From a virus: a DNA stretch of 30,753 bases. Below the pieces are notes generated by a model. That model saw nothing but the letters and a program-made list of their open reading frames with translations, searched no databases and had not been told where the DNA came from. A program made the position numbers and the translations under genes. The stretch covers positions 1-30,753 of IMG/VR virus record IMGVR_UViG_3300009164_000231. One strand, 5' to 3'. Position 1 is the first letter of the stretch. Every line of letters begins with the position of its first letter. Below, one piece after another: positions 1-10,500 of the stretch.

Positions 1-14
1 ATAAACCCATAGTT

Positions 15-215
15 ATGACAATACCTGAAATCGCAAAAAAGTACGGAATATCCGAAGCTTACTTAAACGCAAAAGATGATGCACTTCAAATAGCAGCTGC
101 ATCTTTAATAGACCTTAAAGGAATGTTGGAAGCAAACCAACCAAAAGCTCCAATTGCAGCAAAAATGCAGTTTTTAGCTGATTTTCTTTACGATGTAAAG
201 AATTCTAATCATTAA
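15..215 (+). CDS. Small protein of unknown function (possibly 5'-partial)
   Basis: A 66-residue ORF ending in TAA. I do not recognise a family. The product looks soluble and alpha-helical, with an Ala/Leu-rich centre and no membrane segment or signal peptide. The first turns (IPEIAKKYGIS) resemble the start of a small helix-turn-helix, but that is weak. The reading frame stays open upstream of the ATG to the edge of the window, so the true start may lie outside. It is followed within about 50 bp by the promoter of the primase gene, so it is probably the last gene of an upstream transcription unit. Confidence 0.5.
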   Translation: MTIPEIAKKYGISEAYLNAKDDALQIAAASLIDLKGMLEANQPKAPIAAKMQFLADFLYDVKNSNH

Positions 216-247
216 TTTGGCAAATCCCCAAAAAAGTTGTATATTTG
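216..247 (+). promoter_or_regulatory. Bacteroidota-type promoter upstream of primase
   Basis: TTTG at 216-219, a 20-nt spacer and TATATTTG at 240-247 match the known Bacteroidota sigma-ABfr consensus (TTTG near -33, TAnnTTTG near -7). The spacing is identical to that of the promoter at 12880-12911, which also shares the TTTGGCAA start and an A-tract followed by GTT. The start codon of the primase follows 17 nt after the -7 box, so the leader is very short and has no Shine-Dalgarno sequence. Confidence 0.8.
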
Positions 248-259
248 TATAGAATATAC
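239..259. repeat. 7-bp inverted repeat overlapping the -7 box
   Basis: GTATATT at 239-245 and AATATAC at 253-259 form a perfect inverted repeat with a 7-nt spacer, covering the -7 element and the probable transcription start of the primase promoter. Such a placement suits a repressor operator. It is not conserved at the sister promoter at 12880, and AT-rich DNA yields such repeats by chance. Confidence 0.3.
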
Positions 260-264
260 TAATA

Positions 265-1203
265 ATGGTATCTGGGAAGAACAAACTAACAGTCATTAAC
301 ATTTTAGACACCGCTTTGGGTGTAGGTTCATCCTTAAAGGGAAACGAACAGGCCCATCACTGTCCATTTTGCAATCACCACAAAAAGAAACTACAAGTAA
401 ACTTAGATACTCAAAGATGGCATTGCTGGGTATGTGATTCTAAGGGTAGAAGTATCCAATCCCTCCTTCGCAAACTCAATGTAGATATAAGAGACCTCAA
501 TAGATTGAAAGATATCTATGGTGAGGATGATTATACATTAGTTGAGAAAGATGAGTATGTAGCTAAGTTACAATTACCATCAGAATTCAAACAATTACAC
601 TTCAAACCAAAAGGATTCCAACCTGAATACAATCAAGCACTTAATTACATTAAAGAAAGAGGTATTACTCAAGCTGATATCGTTAAATACAACATCGGAT
701 ATTGTTCTGATGGATTGTACTTTGGCAGAATCATTGTACCTTCGTATGATGCGAATGGTGACTTGAATTACTTTGTAGCTCGTTCATATTACAAAGAGGA
801 ACGAATGAAGTATAAGAATCCGCCGGTTAATAGAGATGTGATTGTGTTTGAAAATCAAATCAATTGGAACGAACCTATTACTTTGGTAGAGGGAGTATTT
901 GATTCATTTTCAGTTAAACGAAATTGTATTCCTTTACTTGGTAAATTCTTATTGAATAAATTAAAGAACAAGATTATAGAGAACGGAGTTAAGGATATAA
1001 CAATACTACTGGATTCAGATGCTATTGCAGATTCCACAAAGCATACTGATTATTTTATAAAGAATGGTATTAATGTAAAGAATATTATACCAAAAGGAAA
1101 GGATGCAGGAGATATGGGATTTAAAGCAGTTAGAGAATTATTAAAAGGAGCAACACAAACTGGATGGGATGATTTAGTTCTATCCAAACTAAATAATATA
1201 TGA
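265..1203 (+). CDS. DNA primase, DnaG type (T4 gp61-like)
   Basis: This protein probably makes RNA primers for lagging-strand synthesis together with a phage replicative helicase. The N-terminus holds a CHC2-type zinc-binding domain: CPFC at residues 33-36 and CWVC at 54-57, with the basic and aromatic residues usual between them. A Toprim catalytic domain follows, with the invariant Glu in LVEGVFD (E209) and the acidic DSD pair in ILLDSDA (D250, D252). At 312 residues it is close to T4 gp61 and much shorter than cellular DnaG, so it lacks a C-terminal helicase-binding module. The ATG was chosen because it lies just downstream of a host-like promoter. Its stop overlaps the next start (ATGA), implying translational coupling to the recombination nuclease gene. 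Confidence 0.88.
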   Translation: MVSGKNKLTVINILDTALGVGSSLKGNEQAHHCPFCNHHKKKLQVNLDTQRWHCWVCDSKGRSIQSLLRKLNVDIRDLNRLKDIYGEDDYTLVEKDEYVAKLQLPSEFKQLHFKPKGFQPEYNQALNYIKERGITQADIVKYNIGYCSDGLYFGRIIVPSYDANGDLNYFVARSYYKEERMKYKNPPVNRDVIVFENQINWNEPITLVEGVFDSFSVKRNCIPLLGKFLLNKLKNKIIENGVKDITILLDSDAIADSTKHTDYFIKNGINVKNIIPKGKDAGDMGFKAVRELLKGATQTGWDDLVLSKLNNI

Positions 1204-4200
1204 GGTTAAAGAGAATTTATCACATTGCGGATATACACATTCGTAATATAAAAAGACACAAAGAGTTTAGAGAAGTATTCTACTCAATGTTCGAAGAAAT
1301 CAAAAAGAGAGGAACTGAAGATTCTATTATCTACTTAGCTGGAGATATCGCTCACGCTAAATTAGAAATGAGTCCCGAATTAGTTAGTGAGATTAGCTGG
1401 TTGTTTACGGAATGTAACAAACTATGTCCCACTATTGTAATCGCTGGTAATCACGATTGTAATATGAACAATTCGGACAGATTAGATGTACTTACTCCAA
1501 TCGTTGATGCATTAAAGTTACCAAACCTAACGTATTTAAAGGATACGCAAGTTTATGGAATAGGTGATGTTGATTTTGCAGTATTTAGTATATTTGATAA
1601 CAAAGATAATTGGCCTAAAGCTAATACTTTATTTGGTAATAAGAAGATTGCACTATTTCACGGACCTGTTGATAACTCTACAACCGATGTGGGGTATGTG
1701 GTTAGTAGTAGACATTTTACAACTGAAATATTTGATGGATATGATTTAGCCTTATTAGGAGATATACATAAAAGACAAGAGATGATATCACCAAGCGGAT
1801 GTAAGGTAGTGTACGCCGGCTCTTTGGTACAACAAAACTTCGGTGAGACATTAGATAAGCACGGATTCTTAGTTTGGGATTTAGATACAATGACCTATGA
1901 GGAAGTTGATATCCAAAACGATTATGGTTATTACACGTTAGATATTGATGGTGGTATTGTGCCGGATGTAACTGATATGCCGTTGTACCCTCGTTTAAGA
2001 GTAAGGATATCTAATACGGATACCGCAGATACAAAGAGAATGATGGCTGATATTACGGCAAAGTATGGTGTGGAGGACTTTACAATCATTAGAACGGATA
2101 CATTCAATAAGAAGAAAACCAACGATAGAGAAGCAAGGTTAGAAGTAGATAGCATAGCTGATATAAACCATCAAAACTCTTTAATAGGGGAGTATATTGA
2201 ACGTATGATGCCATTCGTAACGAAAGAGGACTTAGCTGGAATAGAGAAAATCAATCGTGACATTAATAGTAGAATACAACCATCAGAACTACAAAGAAAC
2301 ATAAGCTGGAAACCAATTAAGTTTGATTTCAGTAATATGTTCTCATACGGAGAGAGAAATGTTATTAACTTTGATAAGGTAACTGGATTGATGGGATTAT
2401 TCGCACCAAATGCACAGGGTAAATCATCCCTATTTGATGCAATCTCATTTTGTTTATTTGATAAGTGTAGTAGGGCTTACAAAGCATCTGCTATTATGAA
2501 CAATCGTAAATCTGATTTCCATTGCCAATTAGAATTCTCCGTAGATGGAGTTATCTATGGTATTCGTAGAGAGGGTAGAACAATCAATAAGGGAAAGAAC
2601 GTAAAAGTGGATGTTGATTTTTGGAGAGAGGGAGATAGTGGTAGGGAATCACTTAACGGAACGGAACGTAGGGATACAAACCAAGTCATTGAAACCTATG
2701 TGGGTAGATATGAGGATTTTATTATGACAGCCCTTTCACTACAAAGTAACAACGCACTATTCATTGATAAATCACAATCCGAAAGGAAAGATTTGATGGC
2801 TCAGTTTATGGGCTTGGATATATTTGATAAGCTGTATGATACTGCTACCAACGATATCAAAGATGTGAACGCACTTATCAGAAATTTTAGAAAGACCGAC
2901 TTCACTTCGGAATTAGCCCAAAAAGAAAACGACTTGAATTCAAAGAGAGAGGAGTATGATAGTTTAGATGCGGATAAAATAGAATTAGAAAAAAGAAAAG
3001 GTGAGTTTGATGAGCAAATAATAAATCTATCTCAACAAATCGTTCCAATTCAAGGAAACTTAAATATTGATACTTTAAACTCAAAACTTAAAACAATTGA
3101 AGGTGATTTAACAACTTGGGGTGATACTAAATCCAAATTAGTTGAAAAGCATACGGAAGTTAAAGAGTTGGTTAGAGAAGCCAAAGAAATGATTGATTCC
3201 AAAGTTACTATAAACGGAACTGATATTAGTGAAGCACAAATCCAATTAAATTTAGTTAAAGGACAAATCAAAGATACTTTACATCAGATTGAATTATTAG
3301 AACAATCAATTGAAACTAACAAAGAGAAGTTATCACATTTAGCAGAGCATGAGTATGACCCTAATTGTAACTTTTGTATGAACAATGTATTCGTAAAAGA
3401 TGCACGGGAAACCGAAAAGAAATTAGGAGAGCAAGGTAATCAATTAGAAATACTAAACATATTACATGGTGCTCTTATAACTCAATTAGGTGAATTGGCT
3501 GGAGTTGAAGACCAATTCCGTCAATGGAAACAATGGACTGATGAGCATAGTAGATTAATTACATTAAGAGAAAGATTAGAAGCCGATGGTAAAACCGCAG
3601 AATCAAGAATTGAATTACTACAACATCAATTAGAAACAGCAAAAGCTGATATTAAAAGATATAATGATAATGTAGAAACAATTACAAACAATACTTCTTT
3701 AGTAAATCAAATTGAAAATATTAAAGAGGAAAAGCAAGGTATTGAAACTCAAATATCTAATGTCAATAAAAAGATGCTAAAATTAATGTCGGAGGTAGGT
3801 GCAACAAAAACCTACATTGATAATATGGTAGCTAAAATGGAAGAAGTAAAAGAATTGGAAAGTAAAAACCAATTATATACATTCTACTTAGATGCGGTGA
3901 AGAAAGATGGAGTACCTTACGAACTAATATCCAAAGCACTTCCAGCAATTGAAAACGAAGTGAACAATATATTAGGACAAGTGGTAGACTTCTCAATATC
4001 TATGGATACCGATGGAAAGAACATTAACGCTAGAATCGTTTATGAGGACCAGGAATGGGCTTTAGAGATGTGTAGTGGTATGGAGAAGTTCATATCGGGA
4101 TTAGCAATTAGAGTGGCTCTAATTAACATATGCAACCTACCCAGACCAAACTTCTTAGTTATTGATGAAGGATTTGGAACATTGGATGCGGATAACCTAT

Positions 4201-4343
4201 CATCCCTATTTATGATGATGCAATATCTTAAAACTCAATTTGATTTCATTTGGGTAATATCCCACTTAGAACAAATGAGAGATATTGTGGATGGACTTAT
4301 TGAAATTAAAAAAGTAAATGGGTTCTCTAAGATTAATTTCTAG
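1200..4343 (+). CDS. Fused Mre11-Rad50-type recombination nuclease/ATPase (gp47+gp46-like)
   Basis: One uninterrupted 1047-residue chain carries two proteins that are separate in T4. Residues 1 to about 340 form an Mre11/SbcD-like metallophosphoesterase: D11 and H13 (ADIH), D49 (GDIAH), GNHD at 83-86, H154 (FHGP) and GDIH at 187-190 supply the two-metal ligands. From about 365 comes a Rad50/SbcC-like ABC ATPase: Walker A at about 402-409 (PNAQGKSS), a long coiled coil with a zinc-hook CNFC at 723-726, a second coiled coil, an ABC-signature-like CSGMEKF at 958-964 and Walker B FLVIDE ending at D989/E990. In T4 the gp46/47 complex resects DNA ends for recombination-dependent replication and degrades host DNA. 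The start overlaps the primase stop (ATGA), and the transcript ends at the terminator at 4363. The fusion fixes a 1:1 ratio of the subunits. Confidence 0.9.
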   Translation: MRLKRIYHIADIHIRNIKRHKEFREVFYSMFEEIKKRGTEDSIIYLAGDIAHAKLEMSPELVSEISWLFTECNKLCPTIVIAGNHDCNMNNSDRLDVLTPIVDALKLPNLTYLKDTQVYGIGDVDFAVFSIFDNKDNWPKANTLFGNKKIALFHGPVDNSTTDVGYVVSSRHFTTEIFDGYDLALLGDIHKRQEMISPSGCKVVYAGSLVQQNFGETLDKHGFLVWDLDTMTYEEVDIQNDYGYYTLDIDGGIVPDVTDMPLYPRLRVRISNTDTADTKRMMADITAKYGVEDFTIIRTDTFNKKKTNDREARLEVDSIADINHQNSLIGEYIERMMPFVTKEDLAGIEKINRDINSRIQPSELQRNISWKPIKFDFSNMFSYGERNVINFDKVTGLMGLFAPNAQGKSSLFDAISFCLFDKCSRAYKASAIMNNRKSDFHCQLEFSVDGVIYGIRREGRTINKGKNVKVDVDFWREGDSGRESLNGTERRDTNQVIETYVGRYEDFIMTALSLQSNNALFIDKSQSERKDLMAQFMGLDIFDKLYDTATNDIKDVNALIRNFRKTDFTSELAQKENDLNSKREEYDSLDADKIELEKRKGEFDEQIINLSQQIVPIQGNLNIDTLNSKLKTIEGDLTTWGDTKSKLVEKHTEVKELVREAKEMIDSKVTINGTDISEAQIQLNLVKGQIKDTLHQIELLEQSIETNKEKLSHLAEHEYDPNCNFCMNNVFVKDARETEKKLGEQGNQLEILNILHGALITQLGELAGVEDQFRQWKQWTDEHSRLITLRERLEADGKTAESRIELLQHQLETAKADIKRYNDNVETITNNTSLVNQIENIKEEKQGIETQISNVNKKMLKLMSEVGATKTYIDNMVAKMEEVKELESKNQLYTFYLDAVKKDGVPYELISKALPAIENEVNNILGQVVDFSISMDTDGKNINARIVYEDQEWALEMCSGMEKFISGLAIRVALINICNLPRPNFLVIDEGFGTLDADNLSSLFMMMQYLKTQFDFIWVISHLEQMRDIVDGLIEIKKVNGFSKINF

Positions 4344-4491
4344 TAACTGGTAATACATTTTTAGGTGTGGTCTTATTCAAAGACTGCACCTTTTCTTTTA
4401 TAAGGGTCTCTACTAACCCATTTATTTTATATCCTTTCTCTTTACAAAATTCCTTTAATGCTTGATGTATTTCAGCATCTATTTGTATCAT
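4333..4491 (-). CDS. Ribbon-helix-helix DNA-binding protein, 52 residues
   Basis: Reading leftwards from ATG at 4491 to TAA at 4333 gives a 52-residue protein with the shape of an Arc/MetJ-type ribbon-helix-helix repressor: a short beta strand (MIQIDAE), an amphipathic helix (HQALKEFCKEKGY), and a second helix (INGLVETLIKEKV), then a polar tail. Such proteins dimerise and bind operators through the strand. It is the only - strand gene I find, and its 3' end overlaps the nuclease gene by 11 nt. An upstream ATG at 4508 is out of frame because of a 7-A run; a run of 5 or 8 would add a family-like MKK(K)YA start. The 10-bp direct repeats just upstream could be its operator. It may regulate itself or the divergent tail-fibre gene. 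Confidence 0.65.
   Translation of the reverse strand: MIQIDAEIHQALKEFCKEKGYKINGLVETLIKEKVQSLNKTTPKNVLPVTRN
4363..4399 (+). terminator. Intrinsic terminator after the recombination nuclease gene
   Basis: A 12-bp stem (4363-4374 pairing with 4380-4391), 5-nt loop ATTCA and T-rich tail TTTTCTTTT. Two adjacent pairs are G-U wobbles that form only in the + strand RNA; in the - strand RNA they become A-C mismatches. The hairpin therefore points to + strand termination even though it lies inside the - strand ribbon-helix-helix ORF. Confidence 0.75.
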
Positions 4492-4511
4492 TGCGTACTT
4501 TTTCATAACTT

Positions 4512-4531
4512 TCTTTAGTTTTCTTTAGTTT
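4512..4531. repeat. Tandem 10-bp direct repeat, possible operator
   Basis: Two adjacent copies of TTTCTTTAGT with a further partial copy after them lie 21-40 bp upstream of the ribbon-helix-helix start and between it and the divergent tail-fibre gene. The 10-bp period puts the copies on the same face of the helix, as is usual for ribbon-helix-helix operators. The operator role is inference. Confidence 0.4.
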
Positions 4532-4565
4532 TCTATATATAATTATAAAGATAAATAATTATTGG

Positions 4566-4575
4566 AATATTTATC
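4566..4575 (+). promoter_or_regulatory. Late-promoter-like box upstream of the tail-fibre gene
   Basis: AATATTTATC, sharing the ATATTTAT core of the box repeated before other virion genes, 21 nt before the start codon of the large fibre gene. See the finding on the recurrent TATATTTATA box. Confidence 0.4.
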
Positions 4576-4596
4576 ATAGAATAATAGAAACTATAC

Positions 4597-7500
4597 ATGG
4601 CAAGAATTAAAAAATACTCCCCAACGATTGACCCGCATTTAAAATACTACGAAACATTTTTAGTAGATACTGCGCCCAATTCAAGATACTTTAAGATTAC
4701 AGAGTTTAAAGATACTTTTACTGGTGGTAAAAATGGATTTTTAATTGAAGGTTCTCCTGAACTTTTGGAGTCTACGGAAATTAAGATTGAAATTTTAGAT
4801 GTTGAAGGAAACCCAATTTATTTTGAACCAGGTAATGGTATACCTGAATACTATGAAGGTAATTCTAAAGTTATAGCAGTTTATGTTTATGAGGATACCC
4901 CAATAGGTACGGCTGATATTACTATATTAGGTGAATTAAAAAAATATTATGATGGTGTTCAATTAAAAGATATACCTGATGAGTGGAAAGGTATTTATAA
5001 TGTAAAATGGCAGAGAGATTTTAAAGTAAACAAATTACTTTCAAATGAAGAAAAAGTAAGATTTTATAAAAGACCTACCATTACTATTACTGAAATTGTT
5101 AAACCTTTATTTACAACAATTTTACAACCAACTGTATTAAATGGGTTTGTTAAAGGGACTCCAATAGCACCATCTAATGAAACCTATTTAAAAGATTGGA
5201 CATTACCAACGTACTATAAACTAACGGCTGAAAATGATGGAACTAACCCCGCTGTATTTTTTACAGGTTCTATGGTAGGTACAAAATTAAATTTTAGTCA
5301 TCAAGTTTATGATGATATTAAAAACTTTAATCTTCCATACACCGACCCAATATTCGCTGCAGTAAATAGCTATTCACCAACTGTAGTAGAGGTATTAAAC
5401 TCTACTGAAATATTAGTAACCCAACCATTTACGATAGATAATAAATTTGGAAATCCATTTGTACAACCACTTCCAATTACTTTTCCAAAAAACCCCTTAC
5501 CTTATGATTATAATGGCGATGGTACTAATGATTCAATTGGATTTACTCAACAAGCCTTGGGTGTACCATTTACCGCATCTTTTATTGATACTAAAAATAT
5601 TATTAATATAGCAAGTGCACTAACTGGTTCATTTGCAAAAATAGATATAAGAGAATTAAGGACATTTACAGGTGATGTAGCTAGAGTTAGGATATTCAGA
5701 AAATCTCAATCAGATGTAGGAAATTATCAATTTACTCAAGAGGTGTTATTGGAATCAAATGAACTATTAGTAGATTATACTGTAGAAACAAAAAACCAAG
5801 AAAATTATGGTATATTTACAGAACCAATTATAACTGATTATTGGGATGCATCGGCTGGATTGACTACAACATTTAATCAAGATTATTTATACGATTCCGT
5901 AGAATTGGATGCTGGGTCTGTACCTAAATATTTTAGTACAAAAGATACATTTACTTTAAATGAAGGTAAGGAATATGCTTTAAGTTTTAATATTAGAAAA
6001 AACGGAATAGATGATACAAGTTATTTAAGAGCATTTATAAGTGGTTCAAGACAAGTAACAACAAACGGAGTAACAAAAACAATACAAATTCAGCAAGATT
6101 TTGTAAAAATATATACTGACCCCATTATATTACAAAAAACTACATCTACTAATAATATAAAAGTAGAACAAATAGATAATGCAAAACTTTATTTTGAAGT
6201 AAGAGGAACTAATTGGTATATAGCAAATGTAAGTTTAGTTGCTGCACAAGAAACAGCATTTTCTCCTGATGAAATAACATTTATACAATCAGTACCAAGA
6301 ACATTAACAGCAGAAACTTTTGATTATCGTTTTGAATTTTATGATATAAATAATAACTACATACCTGTAAAAGTTGAAACTCAAAAACTTTTTACTGGTG
6401 GTAATTTACAAGCAATTAAAAAGGGTATTTTCTTTAATCCAAAAATTTTAACATTTACATTTGATTCGGCATCCCATCCAGTACCACCAACTACACAATC
6501 ATTTAATGTAGAAAAGTTTTTAATTACTGGTTCTATAACTTATACATCACAATCTTATGATTATAATGGTAATTTATTATCTGGATTAGATTATCTTACT
6601 GCAGAAGGAATGCCTGGTTTATTAGATTTGTTCGACCCATTATCAGCATCTGATATAGATAATCCATCTATGACAGTAAATCATTTTACAGGTTCAAACG
6701 CAGATAAAACAGTCCAACTTATTAAAATTACAGGAACAACTGAAGGTTATTCAGATACAGTTACCTATGTTAGAATATTGGATGGGTTTGGTGGAGTAAA
6801 CCATATTATTAGACCTTATAGAGGAACACAAATTAGAAACAGTAGTACTCAAAGTTTAGAAGTACAAGCAATTAGAATAGATGGTATAAATGATATAGAA
6901 TTAAGTGCAGCATCAAGACCTGATAAAAAATGGAATTTAATCCAACTGCATGTACTGAGCGGTTCACAACCTTATCAAAAATTTATTAATTTAGAGAAAG
7001 CAAATAGTAGCGGGTTTGTGCAAGGATTAAGTGTTGGTGAATTAGGTAGTAAGGAATTAAACTTTAATGCCGTATTTAATCGTGATTCTATCAATAAAAG
7101 AATAACGGTATATATGATTGATTCTGCATCAGCAGCATACGATTGGGCATATAATACATCTGGTTCTGTTTTAGCATCTCAAATATTAGAAGATTTGCAA
7201 GATGGATTGGATAGTGGTATAGTTAAATTTAATGCAGATACATTTAATATTGATTTTAGAAATAGTCTATTATTTGCACCACCATCGGCATCAGCAACTG
7301 CGTCATTTTATATAAGGGGTTCGAATACCCAAACAGTAACTGCATCTTTCCAAGTATTTCCATCTATGTCAATTAATGATTGGTATGAGCCTGAATATTG
7401 GATATATTATACTACTCAAAGTGTGGATACTACAATATCAGTATCAGCTATTGATGAGAAAAAAAATGTTGTTAATGCTGGGGCAATCGGTTCGTATATA

Positions 7501-10500
7501 GGAGCTAATAATAAACAAAGTAAAAATTTAACATTAACATTTACATATACTGAACCATATACTAATGCAACTGCAAATATAGATAAAACATTTACTATTG
7601 TACAAAGTGGTAAACCTGGAGATGAAACTATAATATTTGAAGTAACCCCTGCTAATGTAACATTAAATGCAAATTCAAAAGGAACGGTATTGGATTACAA
7701 ACCATCAATTACTGATATTAGATTAAAGCAGGGGTCTAGGTATCTATTGTTTACCGCTAGTGCTGGTAATCCTGGTAAAGGAAACGATGGTACATTCCAT
7801 ATAGCTCAAAATCAAATAACATCAATAAACATAAATTCTGGTAGTGTTTATTTCAATAATTCATATACATCATCTTTAAGTGCTAGCGCAGCATCTAATT
7901 TTGTTCAATTAAGTGGTAGTATTACATATCCACTAATCATACATCCTTATTACACATCATCAATTTATACGGCAAGTGTTGTACAGCAATTTACAAAAGC
8001 TGTAGACGGAGCACCACCAATTCAGGTAATAATAAATCCTGCAAATGTTAATTTAGGAGCAGACCAAATTGGTATTGTTAAAGATTATAATCAAGCAAAT
8101 ACAATAATCAAATTAAAAGAAGGAACTGATTATTTAGTATATACAAATACTCAACAACCTGGTACTTTTAGAACATCATCGGTTACACAAACAAATATTA
8201 GTGTATCCACATTAACAGCAGACCCATCCGATACAACAAATTTAATTGTAAGTGGATATAGTGCTATGAATTCTAATAGTGCTAGTATTCAATATAATTT
8301 TGATGTATATCCATACTCACTTTTACCTGGCCATAGAACTGGTTCAATTGCAGTTAGTGGTTCTCAATATTTTACAAGAACGAAAGATGGGCAAACTGCA
8401 AGAAGTGTAACTCTAACAGCAAATTCTTTAGTAATAACTTTTGATGGAGATTCTTCGAATCCTGATCCTGGTACTATTACATTAACAGCAAAATCATTTG
8501 GAGTAACTGGTTCGGCATACTATCAATTTTTTAAAGATGGAATTTCATTAGGTGCACCGCTTACCGGCACTACAAAAAATTTAAATTCATCATATCTTCC
8601 TATTGCTAATGCTAAGTCTGTATATAAAGTTGAATTAAGAGATGGCTCAGCCACATTACCTGTTGCAGCAACTGCCGAAATTACAATAGCTGGTGTTAAG
8701 GCTGGTGGTGATGGTTATACTGTAACTTTAACAAATGAAAATACATCTATTGTATATAAAGTATCTGGTGCAACTACAACAACGGGAACTGGTACAAGTA
8801 TATTAGCAAGTAAAGGAACAACAGCATTACAACATGTATCTACATTTAATAATCAAACCTATGATAATGATGGAACTTATATAGGTTCTTTAGGGCAATA
8901 TAAAGTTACAATAGATAGTAAATCTGGTTGGTTGGCTTTAGCTGGTAGTCTTGTATCTGGGAGTACTGTACCAACTGTTTCAAATGTAGCTGTTCTTGGA
9001 GACATATCAGGATATACAAGTCCTAATTTATATCCAACGGCAAATATAGTTTTTAAAGTAGATGTAGAGGATGGTAGAGCAGTATATTATAAAACAGAAT
9101 CAATAGCAGTTCAGTATGAAGGAAACACTGGACCTGGTATAGTAATGAGAGGAGTTTATAAAGCTACAACAAATTATATTGGTAGTGTAGAAACAACAAA
9201 CTATCGTAGAGATGCAGTAATATATCCAGACCCAACAACTGTAGTAGATGGTGTAACAACTTACTATGCAGCTGTTAGTGGTAGTGGGCCTGCAAGTAGT
9301 GTACATGCACCAAACGCAGGTGGTAATAATGATTGGTGGCAGTATTTAGGAACTCAAGAATTCTTCATAGCAGCTAAGATTGCAATATTTGATGAATCGT
9401 ATGTAAAGAATACAATTAATGTTGGTACTTACGCAGATACTTCAAAATTTGCAAATGTAATTATAGCCGGCGGTAGAACTGACCCATATATCGCTATTGG
9501 GCAGCATGGTACATATGGAACTGGTAGTGGTGGGTACTCACCAACAGACCCTGCTATTATTGGATATGGACAAGAGGGTATTTATTTAGGAATATACGAA
9601 TATCCAGCAGTAAACGGAACTACTGGTAGATTCTCAATTAGTAATGCGGATGGTAGTAAGGCACTTAAATGGGATGGTTCTCAATTAATTATCAGAGGTT
9701 CGATAAAACAAACTGACGCTGGTGCAAATGAACCAACATTAAAAGGAGTTTGGGCATTCGGTATTACTTACTATAATAATGATGTAGTTAGTTATGATGG
9801 AAAATCTTGGATATGTACATCTGCAACATCTCACTTTTCAACTAATAATACAAATAGTACAACTGGATATCCTGGCTTTGGTCCTTGGAGTACATATATT
9901 GATAAAGGTGATACTGGAGCTGGTGTAGTATATAGAGGTCCATTCACAATAGGAACGGCATATAGTAGTAGTGCGGTTAGAAAAGATGTTGTACAAGGTA
10001 TTGACGGTGCATACTATCTATCTAAATTAACATATATACCAGCTAATACTGATTCAAGACCTGGAGTAGGGCAAACTGCACCAGCTGGTTCAACCGCTGG
10101 TACATATTGGCAAACATTTGGAGCAACATTTAGCTCAGTAGCAACTGATATATTATTAGCACAAGAAGCTACAATAACAAGAGGATTAGTTATGGGTAGT
10201 GATGCTGGTGGTATTGGCGTAATACGTTCTGTTGATGCATATTCTTTTACATCTGGTAGTGGGTTTTTTATGGATAAAACTGGAATAGCTAGATTCGGAA
10301 ATCCCGCGGGTAATCAAATAAAATTTGATGGAACTGATTTCCAAATTACTGGTTCAATAAATGCAACGGATGGACAAATTGGAGATTGGGTTATTGATGA
10401 AACTACAAGAGCATTAAGAGATAGTGATTCTCAATTAATATTTGACCCAAATGTTCCTGAAATACAATTTTATACTGGAAGTGGTGAAGGTAGGAGTAAA

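Noticed and set aside
2190-2330. Reading the nuclease/ATPase as two separate genes
   Set aside because: The frame is open with continuous coding character through the linker and no stop or strong internal start is seen.
7990-8040. A second intein in the fibre at the module boundaries
   Set aside because: The Gly/Asp linkers lack block A, block B and the terminal His-Asn.
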